64,000 nucleotides of DNA from Serratia bockelmannii (GTDB taxonomy: Bacteria; Pseudomonadota; Gammaproteobacteria; Enterobacterales; Enterobacteriaceae): contig NZ_VOUX01000033.1 of assembly GCF_008011855.1 (NCBI RefSeq), forward strand, positions 1,736,001-1,800,000, in the 5' to 3' direction. How positions within the stretch are numbered: position 1 is the stretch's first letter; every line of letters starts with the position of its first letter. Below are positions 57,514-64,000 of the stretch, piece by piece. Both the position numbers and the translations under genes were made by a program. The notes beneath the pieces are model-generated. The model made no database searches. It was not told where the DNA came from and saw only the letters and a program-made list of their open reading frames with translations.

Positions 57514-58679
57514 AGATAATTGTAGTCGATGACTCAGAAAAAAGAGTCGATCTCATCAAAAAGACTCTTTCTGGATGTGAATTCTTTACTCAACTCGATT
57601 TAAGTTATGTAGAAACTGCAGATAAAGCTAGGCAGTGCCTGCTTGAGGTTTCCGATATTTTAATACTCGATGTTCTTATACCTAAGAAGTTAAAAGGCAT
57701 CCCTCAGGCGGTTCACAGCTTTAACTTGTTAACTGACATATCAAATTCACAAAAAAAATACATTAGGCCAAACTTAATTATTGGATTGACAGCGGACACG
57801 GCTGAACTTGGGAACTATAGAAATACCTTTTATGAAAATGCATCTATAGTCCTTGATGGGAGCCTTAGCAACCATGATTGGTTGAATGCCATTATTAAGC
57901 AAATAAGAACAGCTTTAGAATCTAAGAAAAAGGCATCTCAATTAACTCATGATAAAGTATTAATTACAATACATGGAATAAGAACGTTTGGTAAATGGCA
58001 GGGAAACTTAGCAAATGAAATAAAATCCTATTCAAAATCGTTCGATTTCATAGAAATAAAATATGGTTTTTTCGATTTGGTATCATTTATTTTCCCACCA
58101 CTAAGAAACAGAAAAACTAAGCAGATCGCAAAACGATTAAAGAAAAATATCATCACCAATAAAGACAAAGATATCACTATCATTGCGCACAGCTATGGTA
58201 CAATTATTTTATCTGATGCTCTAAAAGAACTAGAACATGATTGTAAAATTGAGAATATAATACTTTGTGGAAGCCCACTTACTTCATCATTTAACATAGA
58301 GCATTTTATATCATCAGCAAAACTAACAGTGAATGAATGCGGCACAAAAGACTATATCTTAGTAGCATCAAAGTGCTTAGTTCTAGGTTTAGGAGATGCA
58401 GGTAAAAGTGGGTTTTACTATGATAACTCAGCAAAATTTTTAAATAGATATTTCAATGGCGGCCATGACCTCTACACTAAAGAAAAACCAAATGAAGTTT
58501 CATTCTCATCAAAATACTGGCTTCCTCTTATTATTTCATCCGCACCACCTATAATGGTCGATGAGCGTAAGAATTACATAGGGGAAGACCTACTACATAT
58601 CCTATCTAAATTTGCTTATCATATAAAGCCCTTTACTTACATTGCTAGTTTTTTGCTTTTGCTATATTTTTTGTATTAA
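57507..58679 (+). CDS. Receiver-alpha/beta-hydrolase fusion (DtcC-like effector)
   Basis: A 390-residue protein. Residues 1-130 are a receiver with Asp8/Asp9 and phospho-acceptor Asp55 (ILILDVLIP). About 150-345 is an alpha/beta-hydrolase: TIHGIRTFGKW oxyanion region, nucleophile Ser about 229 in IIAHSYGTII, and a late GGHDLY His. A C-terminal hydrophobic segment (TYIASFLLLLYFLY) is likely a membrane anchor. TTG 57507 overlaps the receiver stop. A membrane-anchored esterase or lipase activated by phosphorylation would fit an abortive-infection effector. Confidence 0.8.
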   Translation: MLKIIVVDDSEKRVDLIKKTLSGCEFFTQLDLSYVETADKARQCLLEVSDILILDVLIPKKLKGIPQAVHSFNLLTDISNSQKKYIRPNLIIGLTADTAELGNYRNTFYENASIVLDGSLSNHDWLNAIIKQIRTALESKKKASQLTHDKVLITIHGIRTFGKWQGNLANEIKSYSKSFDFIEIKYGFFDLVSFIFPPLRNRKTKQIAKRLKKNIITNKDKDITIIAHSYGTIILSDALKELEHDCKIENIILCGSPLTSSFNIEHFISSAKLTVNECGTKDYILVASKCLVLGLGDAGKSGFYYDNSAKFLNRYFNGGHDLYTKEKPNEVSFSSKYWLPLIISSAPPIMVDERKNYIGEDLLHILSKFAYHIKPFTYIASFLLLLYFLY

Positions 58680-58927
58680 CAGAAAATCAAAAGCTAAAAT
58701 TAAACTAATAACACCGTTAGCTTGTTAAAGCGTTATTAATACCAAACATAAAGTGATAATACGCTAAGATCTGACCGTTATCGTAGTTTTGTTGAATAAA
58801 TTGGACTTTTGCCCATGGCAGGTTCAGATCACGTCTCATCCTGATAGCGCAGGCAGTACCGTGGCAAAGCAGAAGTTCAAAATCACTAACAGGTAAACCT
58901 ACAACAAAGCCTTCATTAACCATGGTG

Positions 58928-59271
58928 CCATCACTTTCTGGCTCTACGATGAGGGCATTCATGCCTGGTACGACTCAGCCCCCCTCATCCCGGGGAAGAC
59001 ATCGAGTTATTCTGACCTTACCATCACCACCGTCCTAGTTGTTAAGCACATTTTCCAGCTAACCCTGCGGGGCTGCACAGGGTTTTATTGATTCCATTTT
59101 TGCCCTGATGGACGTTCCGTTGCGCTGTCCGGATTACACCAGTGTCATCAAGTGGGCGAAGCCGGTTAATGTCCGCTTTAAAACGCCCACCCAGGGTGAA
59201 ATAGCGCATCTGGTGATTAATTCCACCGGGCTGAAAATCTTCGGTGAAGGTGAGTGGAAAGAAAAAAGATA
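58928..59271 (+). pseudogene. IS5-family transposase remnant
   Basis: Translation ITFWLYDEGIHAWYDSA, SYSDLTITTVLVVKHIFQL, GFIDSIFALMDVPLRCPDYT and EIAHLVINSTGLKIFGEGEW follows the N-terminal half of IS5-group DDE transposases, then stops. No start codon or C-terminal half is present. Confidence 0.82.
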
Positions 59272-60104
59272 GGGGGAAATTCACAGATTTGAGACATTAT
59301 CACCTCTAGTACGGTGGTTAGCAGGGTCTGCTTTCAGGGCTAAGTGTAGACTGGTTTAAAATTACTATCTGACCATTCAGATAGTAATTTTTGGTAGAAA
59401 TTTAAACCAATCCATTCCAGCGTTATACACGAACTTAGACACATAATGCCCCTACTCCTTAACCACGCTTTAACGTGATAACCATCACAAAACCAAAGCG
59501 ATCCTTTACGGGGGCTTTTGTGGGGGCTCCTCTTGCGATAAATACCAACAAAAACGATAAGAAACATTGTGTTAATCGTAGATATGATTCCGAATCCGGC
59601 ACCACTATTTAGAAAAAACCGCCTATGGCGTTTTTTTGCTCTCTGGGGTTCTGGGAGATTTCTGGTCGTTTTGACTGCTAATGTCGCTGCTTTACCTCTG
59701 GATTCCCACCTGAGCATCTATCTTTAGCGACGCCCTACCCTTCCGGTCACTGTGCCAACCCCTGCTGATCTTCATGCTGCCAATAAACACTATTTCCAGC
59801 CGGTATACCTGCTGGTGAATTGATCACACCAAGGCAGCATCCGGTCTTTGTCCGGCCAGGAGAAGCCAAGAAGCATCGCTTCTGAGGTGTGCAAAACACT
59901 ACCGCGCCGGTAGGCTTGCTCAACCCCTCACAATCCCGGAAAGGATTCCCGGCCTTGCTCACGGTTCTCAATAAAATCGGTTATAAGCACTTCCTCAACC
60001 AACTTTCCCCAGCCACTGCCAAGACACCAGTAAGTGATGCTAATGACAGCGTTAATATGCCCGGTAAGCAGCCATTCCGGTCTGGTGCTGTAAGCATCCT
60101 AGCT
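59272..60104. other. Gene-poor stretch between IS relics
   Basis: No supportable gene. A small terminator-like hairpin with flanking A and T runs lies at about 59612-59637 (CGCC-TAT-GGCG). Short frames around 59750-60125 have no recognised product. Confidence 0.45.
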
Positions 60105-60764
60105 TTAGTTCCACGCACGTTTTGAGAGTTCCGGGTTTTCAGCCATCAGCCGGTACTCTTCCGGCGTCAGGTTATTCAGGGATTCATGAGGCCGCTCGTT
60201 GTTATATTCCATCAGCCAGCGCCCGGTAATTTCCCGTGCTTCATTCAGTGTTCTGAACAGGTAAAAATCCAGAATTTCTGTCCGGTTGAACCGTTCGATA
60301 AAAGCATTTTGTGTAGGTTTGCCCGGCTTGATAAATTCGTGCTGCACGCCATGTTCTTCGGCCCATTGTGCCAGCGCCAGCGAGACCAGTTCTGGCCCGT
60401 TGTCCATCCGCATCTTCAGCGGGTATCCGCGGTTTACCACGATCCTGTCCAGCCCCCGGACGACTCGCTGAGCCGGAATATTCAGGTCGATTTCTATCGC
60501 CAGTGGTGCTGGATTACGCACTGGCAGCCGCTGTTTTCCCTTGCGACGAAAATTCAGTTTCAGCAGGCAATAAATCCGATGAACGCGTTTATGGTTCCGG
60601 GTATTTCCCTGCCTGCGCAGCAGCTGAAACTGCTTCTTGAAACCGTAGCGCGGATAGCATTCTGTCAGCGCATGGATCACAGGTTCATCACGCCGGGTAT
60701 CAGGCTGATAAAAATACACCGTCCTGCTCAGCGATAACGTCCTGCAGGCCTGGCGTAAACTCAT
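60105..60764 (-). pseudogene. IS3-family orfB transposase with internal deletion
   Basis: The integrase part keeps MRMDNGPELVSLALAQWAEE, FIKPGKPTQNAFIERFNRTE and YNNERPHESLNNLTPEEYR with the second Asp and the Glu of the DDE triad. Between NPAPLA and IEIDLNIPAQRVV, however, about 40 residues that carry the first catalytic Asp are missing in frame. The frame is open, but the enzyme cannot be active. Confidence 0.85.
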
Positions 60765-60824
60765 GGCAAATTGTGCCGTCAGATAGCTGACAAGTTCACG
60801 CTTTATCGCTGGTTTTAAAGCTTT

Positions 60825-61065
60825 TTTTCGATGACGTCTTTTAACGCACGATTATCCAGACTCAGGTCGGCAAACATTTGTTTCAAACGTCGATTCTCAT
60901 CCTCAAGGTCTTTGATTTTTTTAATATCGGCCGCTTCCATCCCGCCATACTTTACCTTCCAGTTGTAATAGCGGCCTCACGGCACACATCCTTGACGGTA
61001 CGTCCGGCTTCGACGAACTTCAGAACGGCGAGGATCTGGTGTTCAGTGAATCAGATCTTACGCAT
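60825..61065 (-). pseudogene. IS3-family orfA remnant
   Basis: Reads MRKI, then a stop, then FTEHQILAVLKFVEAGRTVK and, after a frame change, KYGGMEAADIKKIKDLEDEN and FADLSLDNRALKDVIEKK. An early stop at codon 5 and a small deletion near the YYNWKVKYGG motif break it. It belongs with the adjacent orfB. Confidence 0.82.
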
Positions 61066-61378
61066 AGCGATCTCCTCAGGGGATATAATCAGTATGTCGG
61101 AAGATCTCTAAAAGTGAATGGAACTAAAACAGGTGTGCTTACACCTGAACTTGCCACCGCTTTAAAATTTTCCAGAATCGGTTTTCTGATTCGTTTGGTG
61201 GTAGCCCACCACGCAAAAATTATGCAATATTTTTTAAAAATCAAAGAGCTGTCTTAAAAAATCGAATATTAATGCCTAACTCACCCAGTATTGCCAACAT
61301 TTTTAGGCCCGTATTTAGGCCCACGAAGAAAAAATAAAATTATTAATATGATAAATAATCAAAGTGATAAATAATAAA
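61066..61378. other. Right-end spacer of the foreign block
   Basis: No gene. Two TTTAGGCCC-type direct repeats (about 61300-61322) lie about 60 bp before att site 3. They resemble arm-type repeats of yet another integrase, perhaps that of the decayed integrase 3. Confidence 0.4.
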
Positions 61379-61399
61379 TTCAACTCCCGCCAGCCCAGA
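61379..61399 (+). repeat. att site 3 (right end of foreign DNA)
   Basis: TTCAACTCCCGCCAGCCCAGA resembles the ssrA 3' end (TTCAAATCCCCCCAGCTCCA) and sites 1 and 2, and is followed after 21 bp by the same terminator stem. It marks return to chromosomal sequence. Confidence 0.65.
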
Positions 61400-61420
61400 T
61401 AGACCCGGCGATAATAGCGA

Positions 61421-61462
61421 AAAAGCCCGCAACTTCGGTTGCGGGCTTTTTTGTGTCTGTTC
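61421..61462 (+). terminator. tmRNA-type terminator (copy 3), displaced original
   Basis: AAAAGCCCGCAAC (61421-61433) pairs with GTTGCGGGCTTTT (61438-61450) around TTCG, followed by T residues and GTGTCTGT, as after ssrA. It was probably the original ssrA terminator before integrations. Confidence 0.8.
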
Positions 61463-61474
61463 GTCACCAACGTG

Positions 61475-61822
61475 TCAAAGATCGTTCCAGTCCGGCAGCC
61501 TGTTCGCCTTTTTCCGCCTGTAGTGGAAAAGCGCCATAAAAAAGCCAAACAACAGGCCGGCGGCGAGGCTTAATGTCAGGGCCTCTTCACCGGTATATCC
61601 CTGATTTTTCCATACCATGAACCACATCAGCACGCCCCACAGCGGGCCAAACCAAATGCCGAAGAACAGCATATTCAGCCAGAAAGGCGCAAACGGCGGC
61701 GGTGGCATATTCACATCCATTCGCCACAGCAGGCGCAAGATTGGCGGCGCATAGTTGCTCCGCCACATCTTCTTTTCCTCCATCAGCGCTATCGCCTTGT
61801 CCCTTCGTTGTTCAAACGTCAT
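61475..61822 (-). CDS. DUF6404 family membrane protein
   Basis: A 115-residue protein with two membrane helices (about 48-68 and 83-100). The start MTFEQRRDKAIALMEEKKMW and the segment RSNYAPPILRLLWRMDVNMP are typical of the family, whose function is unknown. GC and codon use are those of the core genome. Confidence 0.8.
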   Translation of the reverse strand: MTFEQRRDKAIALMEEKKMWRSNYAPPILRLLWRMDVNMPPPPFAPFWLNMLFFGIWFGPLWGVLMWFMVWKNQGYTGEEALTLSLAAGLLFGFFMALFHYRRKKANRLPDWNDL

Positions 61823-61925
61823 CGTTCGCTTCCTTTCAGTGGAAATTGCCTATCTGGTGAGATGATACGCGCTTAAGCCCTATTCCCAAATATCCGGCAT
61901 GCCCGCAGGCATGCCGGACGCTACC

Positions 61926-63587
61926 TCACCGCCCCTCTTTCTCCCCCAGGAAGAAATACCACAGCGGAATGGAAAGCAGCAGGGTGAACACCAGCGTATA
62001 CAGCAGCACCATCAGGCTCTGCATGATCACCATCTGTGCGCTCCAGTCACCGATCGGCAGTTGAAACTGTTCGACGGTGCCGCCGAGGATCGCCCGGCCC
62101 ATCACGCAACCGACCGCCACCGCCACTGTCGCCACCGCCGCGCGGAACTTGCGCACCTCGGCGCGTCTGGCGGCCGCTTCCGGCGTTTCGTCCCGAAGGC
62201 CTTGCAGCTGCCCGCGCCAGCGCCATACGTCCACCAGCAGCAACGCCGCGAGGCTCACGCCCATTACCGGCAGGCAATAACCCAGCGCCGCTGCTACCAG
62301 CAGCGTGACGGCGCGTGCCGGCAGGGAAAGCGCCAGCCAGGCGGCAACCAGCGTATGCACCGGATGCTGCGCACCCGCCGCCGGGCGGCGACTCCACCAC
62401 ATGCGGTAACCCAGCGCAATCATCAGGCACAGCCCGAGGCCGAACGCCGCCAGCAGCAGCTGATTCGGCAAGCCGAACAGAATGCCCATGTGGGCGTCGA
62501 TGCCCCAGCGGGTCAGCTTGGCGATGAGCGGGAAGGTGTCGAACCGCACCTGATCGATGACGGCGAAGCTTTGCGGCGCGATGGCAACCGCGTCCACCTG
62601 CGTCGGCCAGCTGCGATCCACTTCGGTTACCGTCCAGGCTTTGCCCTCGCCTTTCGGCTGGCGCAGCTCGACCTTGGCGGCGTCGATCCCGGCGGCGCGC
62701 GCAGCGTGCAGCGCCCGATCCCAATCACCGTTCAACGCATTGGCCTGCGCGGCAGGGCCCATCTTCATGCCCGGCATCATCCCGCGGTGCTCAGCGTGCG
62801 GATCGGCCGGCGTCTGCGGCGCATCGGCCTGCAGGCTGGTGTTGACCTGCGGCGTCAGCCAGCCCAGGTTGGCCCGCAGCGCGTCAATGTTGCCGCCGGC
62901 CCACTGCGACCAGGTCAGCCCGGTAGCCGAGAAGAACAACAGCCCGGCCAGCAGCGCCACGCCCAGCGTGATATGCCAATGGCGGCTGGCGGCGAAGCCC
63001 CCTTTTGCCCTTTTCAGCTTGCGCTTCGGCCGCGTCGCCAGCCACAGCGCCACGCCGCCCAGCGCGGCCACCCACAGCCAGGAGGCCGCCAGCTCGCTGT
63101 AGTTGCGGCCCAGGTCGCCGAGCAGCAGGCTGCTGTGCAGCTTGTCCAGCCAGGTGCGCAGCGGCAGCACGCCAGAGGTGCCGTACACCGTCATGTCGCC
63201 CTTGATCGCCAGGGTGTAAGGATCGATAAACAGCGCGCGCGACTCGGAGGCGCCCAGATCGGCACTCGCGAACTGCACGCGGGTGGTGTCCATTGCGCCG
63301 GGAGCCGGACGCACGGCGTAAATGCGCGCCTCGTCACCCGCCGCACGGCGGGCGGCGGCGATCTGGTCAGCCAGCGATCTCGCCTGCCCGTGCGGTTCGG
63401 TGAAAAGCGCATCGCGATACAGCGCCTCTTCAAGCTGCGGCGTCAGCACATACAGCGTGCCGGTCAGTGCAGCGACCAGAATAAAAGGAGCGACCAGCAG
63501 GCCGATATAAAAATGCAGCCGTCTGATCAGGTTCAGCATCGCGCCACGCGGCGATGCTGCAGGTGGAGTTTTGGTTATTGAAGACAT
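61926..63587 (-). CDS. PepSY-domain inner-membrane protein (PiuB-like)
   Basis: A 553-residue PepSY-associated membrane protein: an N-terminal helix with HFYIGLLVAPFILVAALTGTLYV, periplasmic PepSY repeats (about 80-160 and 300-350), and several more helices up to the C-terminus. Such proteins often act in siderophore iron uptake as reductases or accessory factors. The gene lies next to a DUF2946 gene, a pairing common near TonB-dependent receptors. Confidence 0.87.
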   Translation of the reverse strand: MSSITKTPPAASPRGAMLNLIRRLHFYIGLLVAPFILVAALTGTLYVLTPQLEEALYRDALFTEPHGQARSLADQIAAARRAAGDEARIYAVRPAPGAMDTTRVQFASADLGASESRALFIDPYTLAIKGDMTVYGTSGVLPLRTWLDKLHSSLLLGDLGRNYSELAASWLWVAALGGVALWLATRPKRKLKRAKGGFAASRHWHITLGVALLAGLLFFSATGLTWSQWAGGNIDALRANLGWLTPQVNTSLQADAPQTPADPHAEHRGMMPGMKMGPAAQANALNGDWDRALHAARAAGIDAAKVELRQPKGEGKAWTVTEVDRSWPTQVDAVAIAPQSFAVIDQVRFDTFPLIAKLTRWGIDAHMGILFGLPNQLLLAAFGLGLCLMIALGYRMWWSRRPAAGAQHPVHTLVAAWLALSLPARAVTLLVAAALGYCLPVMGVSLAALLLVDVWRWRGQLQGLRDETPEAAARRAEVRKFRAAVATVAVAVGCVMGRAILGGTVEQFQLPIGDWSAQMVIMQSLMVLLYTLVFTLLLSIPLWYFFLGEKEGR

Positions 63588-63658
63588 GGCCTTTCTCGTT
63601 TTTCAAACTGTGCGCGCAGGCAAACCATCCGCAGCGATACGGACGGCGTTACCCATGA

Positions 63659-64000
63659 TCAAGCAATAGGGAAAAACGGTTGGCCGGGTGGCCCGCGCGG
63701 GCTCGGCCGCAGAGTAAGGCGCCGAATGGGCGGAGAAACGATGCGCGGCGCGCAAGGCAGGCGCGCGATGCGCGTCATCAGCCACAGCAGCGGGACGAAT
63801 GCCCACAGCAGCAGCGGCACGTGGATCAGCAGCTCACAATAGCCGCAGAAAATCATCTCCGCCGGATCCATGCCATGGTGGCCGGCATGCTCGGCGGCGG
63901 GCATCGCCATCCCGTGCATGTCATGCGGCATGGCGGCTGCCGGCTGTGCCATGCCGCCCATCATCTGATGGTGCATCAGCGATTTCGACACCACCGGCGC
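63659..64000 (-). CDS. DUF2946 family protein (C-terminal part; runs off the window)
   Basis: Frame open to the window edge, beginning APVVSKSLMHHQMMGG. Met/His-rich stretches precede MIFCGYCELLIHVPLLLWAF and a membrane helix, as in DUF2946 proteins, which are often found with metal-uptake genes. The in-frame GTG at 63994 is probably internal, since the family normally has an upstream signal-like helix. Confidence 0.75.
   Translation of the reverse strand, partial: APVVSKSLMHHQMMGGMAQPAAAMPHDMHGMAMPAAEHAGHHGMDPAEMIFCGYCELLIHVPLLLWAFVPLLWLMTRIARLPCAPRIVSPPIRRLTLRPSPRGPPGQPFFPIA

Noticed and set aside
57507..58679. PNP-type effector in the receiver fusion
   Set aside because: The C-terminal part has an HSYG nucleophile elbow and oxyanion-type HGIR motif; no nucleoside-phosphorylase motif is visible.
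58717..58962. 81-aa minus-strand frame
   Set aside because: It runs antisense into the IS5 transposase remnant and has no recognisable product.
59340..60125. Several frames of 74-125 codons
   Set aside because: No ribosome sites, no recognised motifs, and overlapping frames on both strands in a scar-like region.

Overview
The window reads as an enterobacterial chromosome, most likely Serratia of the S. marcescens group. The left 19.6 kb keeps the usual Enterobacterales order: lepB, lepA, the rpoE-rseABC operon, nadB, trmN, srmB, grcA, ung, grpE, nadK, recN, bamE, rnfH-ratA, smpB and ssrA. A phospholipase pair of the Serratia PhlA/PhlB type sits between srmB and grcA. Several classical control elements can be read directly: a sigma-E promoter before rpoE, a sigma-32 promoter before grpE, two good LexA boxes plus a weak third before recN, and two FNR sites 53 bp apart before grcA.

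The ssrA (tmRNA) 3' end is an integration hot spot. From 19632 to about 61400 lies foreign DNA divided by three att-like copies of the ssrA tail (about 19609, 44588 and 61379), each followed by a copy of the tmRNA terminator. Block 1 (19632-44610) is a P4-like phage satellite: an intact tyrosine integrase with arm-type repeats at both ends, a P2/P4-type cos site, an Ogr/Delta zinc-finger activator, a Sid capsid-size protein, an AlpA/Vis regulator, an Icd-like gene, two small genes, a 777-residue alpha primase-helicase, and GGTGAACAGT-type iterons at two places. About 15.1 kb of cargo is inserted after alpha and is flanked by a direct duplication of the alpha 3' end (28099-28322 and 43171-43443). 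Without the cargo the satellite would be about 9.9 kb, close to P4 size. The cargo holds a decayed IS200-type element, a HEPN/RES-type protein, a two-peptide microcin cluster with its own C39-peptidase ABC exporter and membrane-fusion protein, a ribbon-helix-helix protein, a YobI-like P-loop NTPase and a vapC relic.

Block 2 (about 44610-61400) begins with two broken P4-type integrases. It continues with an inverted-repeat-rich stretch and a phage-type repressor gene. Next is a GC-rich catabolic operon with glucitol-family PTS membrane subunits, an ACS-family MFS transporter and a heparinase II/III-like lyase. An AT-rich three-gene operon at 53802-58679 follows: a large cytosolic histidine-kinase-like protein, a stand-alone receiver, and a receiver fused to an alpha/beta-hydrolase with a C-terminal membrane anchor. 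That layout matches the Detocs family of anti-phage two-component systems, but with a hydrolase where the best-known members carry a nucleotide phosphorylase. Block 2 ends in IS5- and IS3-family remnants.

Chromosomal DNA resumes at about 61400 with a DUF6404 protein, a PepSY membrane protein and the 3' part of a DUF2946 gene. The candidates most worth following are the Detocs-like operon, the microcin cluster, and the duplicated-alpha arrangement that appears to have loaded the microcin cargo into a phage satellite.
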